Below are positions 1 to 11,276 of a DNA stretch of 64,000 nt, piece after piece. Location of the stretch: NCBI GenBank assembly GCA_023627715.1, contig JAMAHW010000005.1, positions 62,001 to 126,000 on the forward strand. Reading direction: 5' to 3'. The stretch is from Periconia sp. R9002. Lineage: Eukaryota; Ascomycota; Dothideomycetes; Pleosporales; Periconiaceae. The translations under genes were made by a program, and so were the position numbers. The notes beneath the pieces are model-generated. The model worked only from the letters and a program-made list of their open reading frames with translations, made no database searches and was not told where the DNA came from. Each line of letters begins with the position of its first letter. Position 1 is the stretch's first letter.

Positions 1-458
1 CAACCAACGAGTCATCTGCGAGGGATGTCCGAACTGAGAACAGCATATTATAGACAAGAATGTTTGCAAAATACATGCAGAGACGGGAACTAGCGCATCG
101 CAAAAGGTGAATATTATAAGTGACTAACAGCTACAAATCGTCTTAAAGTATTCATTGTTGTACTTCAGACCAGTGACCGGACCGAATCTAGACCCACCAC
201 GATAAAGGTCGCGACATCGGCAACTTGGGCCCATTGGCTTCTGGGGCCTCGCTAGAACTTTTCAAGGTGATATCCAACACCCGAATTGGAATTTTCAAAA
301 AGAAGCCATGAACCGTTGCCCCATCCCCACGAAATGCTTAATGCCAACCCTATGCTTCTGCTGCGTACACACCCCCAAATCGCAAAATTGTACAGTGGAA
401 TTGTAAACCCTACTACTTGCATAGCAATAGTCGAAGAGTGACAGTATCGTTGCATCGA
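1..458. other. Intergenic stretch with no supported gene
   Basis: This stretch lies downstream of the minus-strand F-box gene that ends at 459. Only short overlapping open frames without domain signatures are present. I see no repeat, RNA gene or clear terminator in it. Confidence 0.5.
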
Positions 459-1931
459 TTAGATGTCCAATTGTTTCGAGAACAAAGTTTTGCTCCTACT
501 TTCGCCATAACGAGTCCGACCCTCGTGTGGTGTTAATCGCATGATGTCCGGGAGCCGTTGCAACACAAGAGCGATATTATCCCTTCCTTCCACAACTAAC
601 GTTTCCGAAAAGTTTTCGCGCTCAGTAGGAGACGTTTGCCCATGTGAAATGGGACGGTCAAGCCGAAGATACGACAACCATTGAGGACCTTCCATGACTT
701 CGTATAAAGTACGCAAGGCTGAAAGAAACTTGACCCAGTTTTTTCTTTTCATCTGGACACCGCCGATGGTCAAATGTTGCAGTGTTCGATTTCGGGAAAA
801 TATGCCACCTAACAGTGTCCAATTGTTGAACGAGGAGTCCACGATTTCTAGCCGCTTTATCACATCACATGGTAAGATCCTCCTTGTCCAGGAGAGGGAG
901 AAGCCGAATTGCGGGTGACAATCTTGAACTTTGAACGAGCTGGTTGGGATCGTATACGCCGCTTGATATATCCAACCCAGTACATGAGAATACCTCAGAG
1001 AGCCGAATTCGGCAAGTTTCAAACTATTGAATTCCTCAGATCCTTCCTGGAAAGGCCATTTCCGCCACGTGACAGAAGAAATGGTGTTCCCGATGGCCAT
1101 GAGCGATCGATCGTCACAGGGGAGATGTTGGTGCAAGAATATTGACTTTTTTCGTGCGTACTTCACAGTGAAGATTTTTTTATCGCGGTGGATGGCTCGC
1201 CACTCTCTTTTGAATTCCTCATTCATTTCATTATCGAGTTGAATCTCAATGAGTGGTGTATGCCCTTCGAGGAGAAAATGAATATTTCTGTGGAGGTATC
1301 CGCTGGCCAATATGGCACTGCAAAGGACGTAGAGAGTCCAATCCAGTCCTATGCCCTGGTTTTTCTCAATGTCGACGGATATCGATCTCATGTCTGCGTT
1401 TAACCCTGGCTTCTGATTCCCGATCCACCCCACAATCATTTTTCGTATACGAAACGGCAGATTGTCACATCGCAAGGTACAGCCAACGTCGATACGTATG
1501 TTAGAGATGTTGTCAAGCCCTTCCAGCCGATGGAGCATGGAGCTCATGCACTTTGTAACCTCAAAAACCTGTTTATTGTGGAGGAGCTCATGAAGACTCG
1601 GTCCGCCCTTCATACACGGCAGGTTTCTTTGGCGATTTTCTGGTTGAAAATGGGTAAATGGCGTGCAGCAGAGGCTGATTTGAGAGATTCGTATCGCAAT
1701 TTTTTGGTTCGCAAGAAGCGCTCGGAGGACTACCAGGTCAGAGACGCTGATGCCAAAGTGCAGATGCAGTGGTGTTCGGTTGCGAGCGAGAATCGTGGTC
1801 AATCCCAATCCTGCAAAATGCTTGCATGTCTCCCTCACGCTGCAAAGGTCTCGTATGGCCAAATGCTTCAAAATGAGCAGTTGTAGTTCGTCTGGTATGC
1901 CTATGAGGCAACGGTTGGATGGTTCCGTCAT
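459..1931 (-). CDS. F-box domain protein, 490 aa, paralogue of the gene at 21476
   Basis: Probable F-box substrate receptor of an SCF-type ubiquitin ligase. The N-terminus carries an F-box-like block beginning IPDELQLLILKHL, followed by RETCKHFAGLGL. The rest (about residues 60-490) has no motif I recognise. I chose the ATG at 1931 because it opens directly onto the F-box; the same frame runs upstream to 2093, but that part resembles non-coding sequence. The gene is intronless. It resembles the F-box gene at 21476-22936 in length (490 versus 486 aa), in the spacing of the F-box, and in a shared block after it (DLVVLRALLANQ here, DLTVLNSILANK there), so the two are diverged paralogues. F-box families of this kind are often expanded and fast evolving in fungi. 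Its substrate cannot be inferred. Confidence 0.75.
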   Translation of the reverse strand: MTEPSNRCLIGIPDELQLLILKHLAIRDLCSVRETCKHFAGLGLTTILARNRTPLHLHFGISVSDLVVLRALLANQKIAIRISQISLCCTPFTHFQPENRQRNLPCMKGGPSLHELLHNKQVFEVTKCMSSMLHRLEGLDNISNIRIDVGCTLRCDNLPFRIRKMIVGWIGNQKPGLNADMRSISVDIEKNQGIGLDWTLYVLCSAILASGYLHRNIHFLLEGHTPLIEIQLDNEMNEEFKREWRAIHRDKKIFTVKYARKKSIFLHQHLPCDDRSLMAIGNTISSVTWRKWPFQEGSEEFNSLKLAEFGSLRYSHVLGWIYQAAYTIPTSSFKVQDCHPQFGFSLSWTRRILPCDVIKRLEIVDSSFNNWTLLGGIFSRNRTLQHLTIGGVQMKRKNWVKFLSALRTLYEVMEGPQWLSYLRLDRPISHGQTSPTERENFSETLVVEGRDNIALVLQRLPDIMRLTPHEGRTRYGESRSKTLFSKQLDI

Positions 1932-2286
1932 ACTAACAGCTTGAGACGTTGTAACAATTAGTAGGAAGACAGTCATACGATGGGGGAAACGGAGGCGGGG
2001 GTGAGCAGTTCTCACAGGCAGCTTTTCATGAGTACGTAGGTTGGTGGAGATATGCGGTATAAGAATACGACGAGCTTGTGGCGGAGAAGCCAAGTTGCCA
2101 AGCCACCTTCACCTTCTCATTATTCATCACTACTCCTCTCACTCGTCCAGTTCCCTTCAGCGGAAACTTTCAACACTCTCAAATTTCTCATAGTTCTAAT
2201 GATCACCCGAGGACGAGTCTCATCACGGCACCACCACCTCCGTTCGTCCCGCAAACATCATTCACGGTTGAAGGCTGTCCGCCATT

Positions 2287-3510
2287 ATGGATGAAGCTAC
2301 GAGCACAGAGAAGACAAATTCGCCGATTCCCGCCTTTCTGTACGAAAAAAATAGCGGGATTTGTTTGTAACGGCGAGTCAAAGCCTTGTCGTGGAGTTCA
2401 GACACAGAAGATTATGGCCCTAGTTAGTCGCAGAATACGACTTTTGCCTAAAAGAGGCTGTATTAAGACATATCTATAACCCGACTAGACCGATTACTAC
2501 GGACGCTGATTGAGAATCTATTCTGTAGAGAACAGGTCCTCAAGTTCACCGCCCAGACCGTTAGACAGATTACATCCATCGAAGGACAGTACAATTGCGG
2601 CCAATCTCTTACCAAGGACCGTAGATTGAAACTTTGCAAATTTCTTGCGACATCGATATTGGACAAGCAAGTGCTAGATATATGCAGCGGTCCGCTACAA
2701 CATGAGCTGGCAGATAACTCGGAGTACCCATACATGGATATGATAACATTTCTCTCCGTTGTACATATGAAGGATATGCACACAATAGACATAGATCCCC
2801 CATGTGACTGGTTTACCACCGAAAACCTGGTTCATCTTTTGCGATGCTCGAAAGGAGTCTTCAGCTAATCACTCTCACGTAGCTTCACGAACCTCAAAAC
2901 CATTACACCATCTGTTTGGGGAACACCAATCAACTGCGTAGATCTCACCTTTGGCCTCAAATCTGTCCGGAATCTTGACTCTGGTTCTTTCCTTCTCCAA
3001 ACCAGCCAAGCAGCCTTCACCACTAGAGAACACGATAAAAATCGAGAGCTTGTCATTCTTAGACGTCATGATAAGAAACCACGACTACATGACTGGCTTA
3101 ATCCGGGCGTGTAGCACGCTAAAATTCCTGACCTTCATCACGATCCGGGATGAACCTCATGTCAGCCTTTCCACGCTACAATCCTCCCTTGTAATATCTG
3201 CAATTGGGAAACCTCGAGATCCGAGGTGAAATCAGCTTTGCATTCATTTACTAATTGCATGCAATTGAGACTCTCGTATTGCATTGAGGAATGCTCCACG
3301 ACACTGAAAAGAACCCCGAACCTCGCCTCCGCGTCAATCTTTATAATCTTATTTCCTCCTCCCTGAGAGAGATCCACCTCTACAACATAGATTCATGGGA
3401 TGAGGAATGATCTGATCGGCGACTGCGACTTCTTCGTGAACTTTTCGAAGCAGAGAAAACACCAATCCCACAACGTCTACGTGCATTCAAGCTATTCTTT
3501 TCTGCTTCAT
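2287..3510 (+). pseudogene. Decayed F-box/LRR-like gene
   Basis: A coding-like stretch is broken by stops and frameshifts. From the ATG at 2287 the frame soon meets TAA and TAG stops. A frame near 2415 carries LVSRRIRLL, typical of an F-box C-terminal half. After a shift, an open frame runs 2467-2865 (DISITRLDRLLRTLIENLF...) and ends at TAA 2866; the same frame continues another 80 codons (SFTNLKTITPSVWGTP) to a TAG. Further in-register scraps include REIHLYNIDSWDEE near 3380 and LLRELFEAEKTPIPQRL near 3430. The order of parts matches fungal proteins in which an F-box is followed by an LRTLIE-type repeat region. Most premature stops are TAA or TAG. It is not closely similar to the two intact F-box genes in this window. 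Confidence 0.6.
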
Positions 3511-4530
3511 TTTCCCGTACCCAGTACGCTCATCACCTTGCTAGAGATGTGGAGTGAAGCCTGGTACGTCTTAGTTTCGTCACACTGGACACGAGAACAT
3601 GGACGTTGGCGTGTTGAGTACAGAAAGAATCAGACAACTCGTTCTCTATGGTTCATTTATGCAGTTTGTTCTTTCATTCTTTCATTTTTCTCTTTGTTTA
3701 TGGACTTCCATTTTATTCTAGGCCTTTTTGCGCCTGATGAAACTCGAAGTCAACATTATTTTCCTTATACCTTTATATGGAAACATGAGCTGATTCGTAG
3801 CTTTACAGTGTTTCTTTTTATACAAGGGTCTTAGATTTGCACACGCCTCAAGTGCTGGCTTTCGTGTCTCTAATGATAGGTTTTTATACATTAAAGTCAA
3901 ATAATATGTGTTTGACCTAATACCTCTAGCGAATGAACGAATCAACTAGTATGGTATTATAGAATATGGTACTCTGTACTAACAACTAGGGAAGAGTAGG
4001 AAGAACAGATGGTATCAATTGATTACTTGTGGTTCCCATCGCTGACAAGGTTGTTGATAGTTGACAATTTAAATAAACGCGCTTCCCGACAAGGAGATTA
4101 ATACTCAAATTGCAAAGGTTCCGGCAGTCAAGTACTACATTTGTATGGTGTGGAGATCATCATCGTTTTAGGTATTAACATTGATATTGCTGTGTGTGAT
4201 GCATGCATGTGGTGTAGCTTAACTATGTGCACGTGGACATATTCCTCCGCACCATCCACTATTCTCAGAGAAAAATAATTTATAGTAAGAAGAAAATACA
4301 CCGTATCAATTAGCACTCAGTGCTGCTAATGCAGACGTCTAGAGAAGTGGGCTCAAGTGCTAGTCCTAATGCATACTAGCGCATATCTATTAGTCATAAA
4401 ATGGATCACTTGGACGCTAGCACCAATGCAGGTTAGCGTAAAGCTGCCATCGTCGGCATTAAGGCCAACGTTTGAACTGAACTGCTGGTACATACCCACC
4501 GTAAAATCCCTCGTGTTTGGACACATGCAT
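3511..4530. other. AT-rich intergenic stretch
   Basis: This is low-GC sequence with many short open frames and no conserved motif. Around 4330-4450 the sequence has several loosely repeated CTAATGCA/GCTAGC-like words, but no clean repeat unit. I see no gene. Confidence 0.4.
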
Positions 4531-6237
4531 TCATTCGTCTCCTCCAATATCCATCTGAATATCTACCTCATTAACACCGTCAACTTCAGAGTTTTTCTTG
4601 GAACCTGATGCTGTGTCGCCCGTAATTTGTCCTAGCAGGTCAATCAATCGCGTAATTATCGGGTCAACTTGATCGCTTCGATGCATGAATTCTTGCACCG
4701 CGAATTTCGAGAACTGGTTATTGAACAGTTGCTTCGTGTCGGCATCAGCAGCAGACATATAAGACTGCACGAGCTCGCTTGGCTGCAACCAGGGAATGGT
4801 TGAACCGAAGGTTGTCGCGCCACCTCCCTGTTGTACTCCTTCAACTCGATGAGCTTGTTCCTGACTGCCCCAATGACAGTATGAGCGTCATTGCGATCGA
4901 GCGACATTTTACTCGTGGGGCTTGGGGCTACGTTACACCGGCAGGCCTTGACCAATTTGAATATTTTGTTGCTCAACTGAAGGGGCTCGGAGACGTCGTT
5001 AATGTCGAGTGCTGCGGCACAACGGAGAAAAGGCTCCACCTCATCCCTAGCTAAGAATTGGTTGCTACGTACAAGACCTGTACGGATACGACGCAATAAA
5101 TTTGGGGTCACCCCAATTTCTGACCCGGGCCACATCGTCTTCATTTCATCCAACATCAATGTTGGATCCCAAGTACCTTCTTTACTATCCATAGAGTCCT
5201 TGGCGTCATCGACTGCGGGAACGTCGTACATGAGGAACTTCTTCGTGTTGGGCAAGCTGTTAAGCGGGAATTTGATGCCCTCTCCCACGGCAGTTTCCAG
5301 GATCTTCTTGAGCATGTTGATACTGGATATATCCCCAGTACTATCGTTTATGGACGAGACAAGTGCGAAGGCCTCGTTTATGAGAGAAACGGTGGGATTG
5401 ATTCTCGCCACTTCCATTTGTTTTGGTCTGGGACCAGGATGGGAGGTTACCGCAGGTTTGGATGTAGGCCTCTTCGTGTGCTTTCTTGTAGACTGTTTCC
5501 AGTCGTCGAGTCTCGATCCTGGGGATGTCGCTTTGTTGCGGAACTCAGAGATATAAAACACCTCTTTCGGGGACACTTTCATCATGTGGTAGATACCATT
5601 GGCTGGGTCCACAAGAGCATACAAAGTCAATGATGGGTTGTCTGTCGAGACTCGTGTGACCACAAAGGCTGGTTGGAAAGGCGCTGCCGAGGCACTCCAT
5701 CTCGTGCATTTTCAAGCCCATCATGTTTGCATGTGGTTAGAGAGTCTGTTCAAACATATTTGAAGTTTGCGTGTCATCGTAGGCACATGTATCTTTTGTT
5801 ATTGAGGGGTTCTCTTCCACGATGTTGTCTTGCGTAGCAGTTTCATGTTGCGTCTTTTGCTTCCTATGGGGATAGCCTTGCGTAGTGAGGGAAGGGATTG
5901 TGGACGACTGATGAATGTTTCGGCTTTTTGATGCGCTCGCCAAATTGACTTGGGCTCCATCGAATTGCATTGGGTGGCTTTCCATCGTAGACGCCGAGCT
6001 TGCCGAATCCTTTGGGCAGCATGATGGTGAGCTGTTGTTCTTCTGGCCAGGCCGATATGAAATGCTGACCGTTGTTGTGTGGCGCTGCCGCAGTTGGGAA
6101 CTTACCGGAATTAGCGGCGCTTAAACCGGCCCTCCATTTGTGCGTTGATATGGGGTGGATCTGGGCTGCACTCCATCAGCCAGTCCGTCATCCGCAGCCA
6201 GAGCTTGTACACAATCTTTCCGGCATGAGCGACTCAT
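4531..6237 (-). CDS. Hypothetical multi-exon protein, gene model uncertain
   Basis: I do not recognise the family. The main open frame runs from about 5703 down to 4790 and contains regular coding-like text such as SLTLYALVDPANGIYHMM and NLLRRIRTGLVRSNQFL. The C-terminal part continues in another frame from about 4800 to the stop at 4531 (LVQSYMSAADADTKQLF), so either a very short intron (GTGGCG...GCAG, about 41 nt) or a frameshift lies near 4800-4840. Upstream, two overlapping frames look coding: 5985-5737 (starting MESHPMQFDG) and about 6160-5870 (with EEQQLTIMLPKGFGKLGVYD). A perfect CTAAC branch site near 5730 supports an intron between these and the main exon. The start could be the ATG at 6237 or at 5985. 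It is probably a real gene, possibly partly broken. No function can be assigned. Confidence 0.45.
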
Positions 6238-6955
6238 GATTGAGAGAGGGAAGTCGAGAGCAGGAGGAACGTGGGAGTTGAGTAGGAAACAACTACACAA
6301 AAAGTTGGCGGGCGTCGTAGAGGAGAAGTGGTGGAATGTATGGGGGTGTCTGTAACGTCCAGGCAAGCGAAAGACAGATATCAAGGTACATTCGAGTCCT
6401 AGCGGCGGGTAAGAGATGACCTCAATACTGTTGGAGTTAGCTGTACTTACTTCACTTGTGAATTCAACGCGTATGGTGGTGAGTGGAAGAGCTCGTTATG
6501 GCAGTCGTGATGATTGGGTCACTATCCAGAGACCTACCTCAGCAGACGGATATGACCGAACGAAACTTCTCTCGTTGCCCCACGAAAAACTTCGGGGAGG
6601 GAAAGAAAGGATAGTGTGCCAATTGAAAGTAAAACAAACGAACCGCACGTCGATGCCTTGTTCGCAACCTGACCTGAATCAGGAATAGCGGCGATTGTCT
6701 ACCATTCTGCCGGACTACCTACGTACACGTCTGCCAATTCTTCTGACCAATTATCGTCCTGCGTTTCGATTCAAGGTGAAGTCATTGTCGCCTGACCCCA
6801 AGTCTTGGCAGCACGCGAAGTAAAGGTAAAAACTCACCGCCAAACAGTACGCACGCTTCCGTCAGAACAATCCTTTCAACTACACCTCTCTTTACATACA
6901 TTTGCTCAACAGAATACCTTTAGAAAAATTTGATAGCAAGCTCCTTTGCCTCAGT
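6238..6955. other. Intergenic stretch, probable divergent promoter region
   Basis: It lies between the minus-strand gene ending its 5' side near 6237 and the plus-strand gene starting at 6956. Short open frames on both strands have no recognisable content. It probably carries both promoters. Confidence 0.35.
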
Positions 6956-7599
6956 ATGGCCATGGATGCGTCGACCGTCTCCGCAGACTCTCACACGGCT
7001 ACCAGTGAAGGCGACCCTGGCCTTTCACATGCGGAGTTATTGATCGGACGCGCTAGGTCAATCAGCACGCCTATTGACAGTTCTTCCGAATCAGGTGACG
7101 GAGAACATGGCGAACCGCACCCACCGTCTCTCGTACGCCAAACAACCATGCCACCACACGAAAGTCCCCCAGGAAAACCAGAGAACCCCAAAATGGTGTA
7201 CATTGTACAGTCGGTGAGTTCATTTTCCTCTTCCAAACATGATGTGTTTATGCGAGCAACGAAATTAATACAAAAAAGGAACCCATGTCTCTTGACCGGT
7301 CAACCATCATCAAGATAATCAAGGAAGCCAGAGACGGAACCGAATATCCAAAGGGCATATCGCAAGCCCACACAAACATCATGTTGAACAGCATTGCGAG
7401 GCAATACAACGCACCCAGCGGAGGTCGCCAAGTCAAAGTCTATCTGTCGAACAGAGAACGAGAAGCCTATGACGCGTGGGAGGAGTTTGTGAAGTCGAAG
7501 GGTGACAAGGCAAAGCCGAACGAGGCAGCCAGTGAGATCCGAGACGCCAGCTGGGAGAGGTTGCCAGCAAAATACAGGGCGGCCGGTCTTGAGAACTGA
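6956..7599 (+). CDS. Hypothetical protein, two exons
   Basis: Exons are 6956-7213 and 7279-7599, joined across a 65-nt intron with a GTGAGT donor and an AAAAAG acceptor; the frame is kept. The product is about 192 aa. The N-terminal 80 residues are acidic and rich in Ser and Pro (low complexity, likely disordered). The C-terminal part is basic and looks folded, with ARQYNAPSGGRQVKVYLS followed by NREREAYDAWEEFVKSK. No family is recognised. I preferred the ATG at 6956 because the longer upstream frame begins only with a TTG. The DnaJ-like gene follows 380 bp downstream on the same strand, with no evidence of a functional link. Confidence 0.6.
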
Positions 7600-7980
7600 G
7601 GAGGTGGGATAACCCACTAGGAATTGGAATTGGATGGACCTTGCGGCAATGGCCCGTCATTGATTGGGTGACCACGACGCGACCAATTGTAGTGCAGCAC
7701 GGAACTGCATTTACCATGAATCAATACTTGTACATTTGTAGATGATACAATTCTTCTACCCGTGATTATGTGCCCATATGCCACTTACATGTATGTAGAT
7801 CGGGTTGTGTGATAGCTTGAGGCCAGGTATGAGCACGGGCCATACATAAACGCCTTCACCGGCAAGTATAAGTACATCCACACTTTGCCACTTGCGCCCT
7901 TTGCAACTTGTAACCAGTACGACGTCGACCTTTATTACATCCTCCAGAAAGCCCACCTCTCCGCGCACAATACACTCGCC

Positions 7981-8974
7981 ATGAGCCAATCTCCCCCTCC
8001 ACAGAACCGTAAGCGCAGCAAAGCGGAAATTACCCAAGCGTACGAGACCCTTCATGTGAGTAGCCGTGACGTCCATAAGGATTCTTTTTCTTACCAAAAT
8101 AAGCTTCCTCCAACACCTTCAACGGGAGAGATACGCAAGCAATGGGAGAGGTTGTCTCTCCTCAACCAGCCAGGTGAGCGATTTCAACCGTCAATCATTT
8201 GAGTATTCAATGCTAATAAATTAAGAAGACCGCTGCCAGGACAAAGAAGCAGCTCCTAATACTACGGCGCTTATCAATGACGCTAGAGATATATTGCTGG
8301 AAAACCCACAGCGAGCATACGACATCGCGACGGGCCTGGTCAACGATGATGTGGAGAAAACCCATGACATCGATTACAACTACTACGAGAATCGGGCAAC
8401 AGGAGAGCAACGTCGTGTCCGCACATTCCTCAACAACAAAGTGTTTCGACATGACGGGGGGCTTGCTGGTAAAACCTTTTTCTTGAGAGAGATCCTGGAG
8501 AAAGAGGCAACGCCAAAGAAACCCATCTCCGCAGATCTTGCAGTAACAAGGATAGAATGCAATCAGTGGGCGGTGAAGGAGATCAAGTTGCAAGTCAAAG
8601 TTGTGTGCGAAGCTTGCGAAGGAAGCGGTGCACATGAAGGTCAAGCAGGGTTGGTACAGTGCAAGAAGTGCCGCAATGACCCAGGATATATGTTTCAAAC
8701 CTTGATTCGGCCACAACGGATCTTCGATAGCATGAACAGCATACCGAATTTGACGCTATGCGACGAGTGTTGGGGCGAGGGCAAGGTCGTCCAGTTCAAG
8801 TGCAAATTTTGCACGGAAGGTATGCGAACCGCAACCTATACGTATAACGCGCGCCTATTTCCTATATTGAAGACAGGCGATTTGTTCCGTTTTCAGGGTA
8901 TGGGTACTGAATCTCGTGACCAGGCGGAGTGTTCAGGCGATGTATTGCTCAAGATTATTGTGGAGGGCGAGTAA
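7981..8974 (+). CDS. DnaJ-like protein with degenerate J domain and Cys-rich zinc-finger region
   Basis: Exons are 7981-8055, 8104-8173 and 8226-8974, with introns of 48 and 52 nt and GTGAGT/GTGAGC donors. The product is 297 aa. The N-terminus (AYETLHLPPTPSTGEIRKQW...) has the layout of a J domain, but where the invariant HPD should stand it reads LNQPED. The centre (about residues 165-240) holds four Cys pairs, CEACEGSG, CKKCRNDPG, CDECWGEG and CKFCTEG, matching the CxxCxGxG zinc-binding repeats of type I DnaJ proteins in degenerate form. A C-terminal substrate-binding segment follows (LFPILKTGDLFRFQGMG). Without HPD it should not stimulate Hsp70 ATPase, so it may be a specialised client-binding protein. 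The family assignment is secure; the function is inferred. Confidence 0.75.
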
Positions 8975-9944
8975 GGAAATGCTAGCAGAAAAAACGGGAG
9001 ATCGAAGTCTCAGGACAGGATAGAACATTTGTGGGATCGGGGCTCGACTAGGACAGTTCCAGATTCAAACCGGGCAACTCATTGCATATTCCCAATTTGT
9101 TATATAGCCATACGAACTCTCCCTGGTGCCTTGCGCCCAAAATTATTTATTTCGTGAATCCATCACCAAGAAAATATGTGCAGACAAATATATAAAAATT
9201 GGAGGATGAAGATGGAGCATATGCCTCTCACAAACCCCCAATCTACCTCTTCCACTATTTTCGATTGGCATTGACTCTCCTTTGTCACGTTCCAATTGCG
9301 CGACCTTGCTTTTCTGCGTATCAACATCGGTGTTGGCTCCTTAGAGTTTTGCACGAATTTCAGCGTTCACACCATCTCCACGCTCCAGGAGGATCTGAGT
9401 AAACAATTGAGCGCATCGCTCCTGTGCCAAATGGTTGATTGCCCTGCAACTCTGCACCTGCCCTTTTGGCTAAAGCAGTCTCGCAGGCAAAAGTAGATGG
9501 AAGGGCAATGACGATGCTAGAGATATTCTCCCGTGATACATATTACTTAGGATTGAATTTCTGGTAGGGGGGGTGTGATGATAACCCCCAATCATATTGA
9601 CCAGTTGATGAAGCATGCCAATAGCCAACTCAATCAGAGATACCGCTGGCTGGCAATAGGACAGCTATGCGTATCACAAGTTAGTCCAATACTTGAATCG
9701 AATACACTAAGATATTCCACCCATTCTCGAGCCTACCAGCGGTGCAAACGCACCCATTTCCTCAGAATTGTATGGACGTAAGCACCGTCTATGTGTTGGC
9801 ATTACAGCGTGCGCGTGGTTTGGACATCGAAGGAAATTCCTTCTTGTACAATCGCCACATAGGCAATCAGGTTGGCTTCGACATTTCAGATTGATATCAC
9901 AATCCAATCTGTACCAACAGTGCTGGTAGACAACCGACTCTTGT
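8975..9944. other. Intergenic stretch with no supported gene
   Basis: About 970 bp without a recognisable gene. A number of short frames occur on both strands, with no domain words or splice-consistent joins that I could find. Confidence 0.4.
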
Positions 9945-10716
9945 TTAATGTCGACCTCTCATAGCCCTGTAGTTACCCCAGCATGTGATGTTCTCACTCG
10001 GTCCAAAAATATGCTGCCCAGTAATCTCAACTGGCGACTCTAGCTGGGGGCTATCTTGCATTTTTATGTGTAGCAGCCTCAAGCACAGCTGCACCATCAA
10101 ATACGTCACTCTGGACTTCTCCATTCTGGTCCATGTTAGCCTTATGCTGTGTATCAATGGCCAACTCCTCCCTGTCCACGGTGTCTCCGATGATGGATCG
10201 TTCGAGCCTAACGGGGAGCTATCACGCATTTTAGCGTGTTCTGCTTGTGCGTCTGTGGTAGCCTCAGGCAGAGCGGCACCATCAGATACGGCATTTTGGA
10301 CTAGTGCATTCTTCTCTCTAGTAATGATGATTTTGAATTTGATCCTCACAGAGTATCACTACCCTGGGTATCGACACAGGTGGGGGGTACACTGGGTAAC
10401 GTCCTTGGCCGGGACGGGCACACAGGCAACTAATTCTCTCTAGTAATATCGTCCAGTTCGTCAATGTTGCCGATTCTAAAGCCTTGAAGGCTCCAGAAGA
10501 CGGTGTGGGTGACACTGACGTGGTCCCGAATTCTTCTTCGCTTTTGACACCTTTGGGTAAGGATACACGGCAGTTCATACTCTTGTTTGCTGTGGAGTCA
10601 TCCTCGCTATCCACGCCATTCTCGTGATTGACGAGGAAATCAGTTTCATTCATGTGTCCATGGCATACATTGGCGGTTGAATGTTGCGGAGGCAAGATGC
10701 GAGGTCCGAAGTGCAT
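9945..10716 (-). pseudogene. Broken hypothetical gene interrupted by a SINE-like insertion
   Basis: The upstream part (10716 down to about 10470) reads as an acidic, Ser-rich protein (GVKSEEEFGTTSVSPTPSS). The downstream part (about 10310 to 9945) reads EKNALVQNAVSDGAALPEA. Between them lies a 108-bp insertion flanked by 14-bp direct repeats. Removing the insertion and one repeat gives a continuous frame across the site (NIDELDDITREKNALVQ), so the element landed in what was once coding DNA; the upstream part still needs a one-base shift. The segment VQNAVSDGAALPEATT recurs in diverged form further on (VQSDVFDGAAVLEAAT, another frame), an internal repeat of about 90-100 bp (10028-10120 and 10198-10300). 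The family is unknown. It is most likely inactive. Confidence 0.45.
10312..10447 (-). mobile_element. SINE-like element copy 1, with 14-bp target-site duplications
   Basis: The element occupies 10326-10433 (108 bp) between perfect direct repeats TTCTCTCTAGTAAT at 10312-10325 and 10434-10447. On the minus strand it begins TTAGTTGCCTGTGTGCCC and ends in an A/T-rich tail (ATTCAAAATCATC). It is nearly identical over about 100 bp to part of the copy at 29585-29753, in opposite orientation, and more distantly related to the copy at 54447-54555. It has no coding capacity and no terminal inverted repeats. Long target duplications, a shared 3' end and a variable 5' end point to target-primed reverse transcription rather than a DNA transposon. 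Confidence 0.7.
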
Positions 10717-11276
10717 ATGCTAAACAATGGTAGAAGCTTAAGGAGTATATGCTTGTATTGCTACCTGCCAAGGCGCTAAACACAGAGTCACCATCAGCGA
10801 CAAGCAGCTTCATTCACTCAAAAGAGAGAGAATCTTCTGGACACTTGGATACACTGAAAGCACGCTAATACCTCGCCTAAACGATACTAATCAGCCTGTG
10901 CAGGAAATAGTTAGCTCCCGTCACGAAGCTCTTGCTCCCTTACTTTCTATCACCACTACAATTGATCGCACTATCCACATCGTCCTCCAGGTCGCTGGCC
11001 AGCGTCCACTAACCGCTGTGCCCTCTTGCGACTATATCTTCCATACACAACTGAGTTTATTTTGGGGTACTCATCCAGTCAAGCGGCTGCTTGTAACCTC
11101 CCGCCCTCCCTCCGGTCACCCTCTTGCGCGCGAAGAAGTTTACGGCAACATTATCCACGATTTGTGTCTGAATCGACAACACTCCTGGAAACTGAATACT
11201 ACAATATCGAGGAGTTCTAGTGAAGTAAGTCAACACCAATTTCTGGTAATCTTGGTCTCACACCCTACAGCACAGG
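10717..11276. other. Intergenic stretch, likely 5' leader with intron of the next gene
   Basis: A good donor GTAAGT at 11225 and acceptors ending at 11270 or 11275, just before the ATG at 11277, suggest a 5'UTR intron of the downstream gene. Upstream frames give nothing recognisable. Confidence 0.35.

Noticed and set aside
4330..4460. Further copy of the 927-aa gene tail
   Set aside because: Only a few short words (CTAGC.CCAATGCA) match; the alignment is too weak to claim homology.
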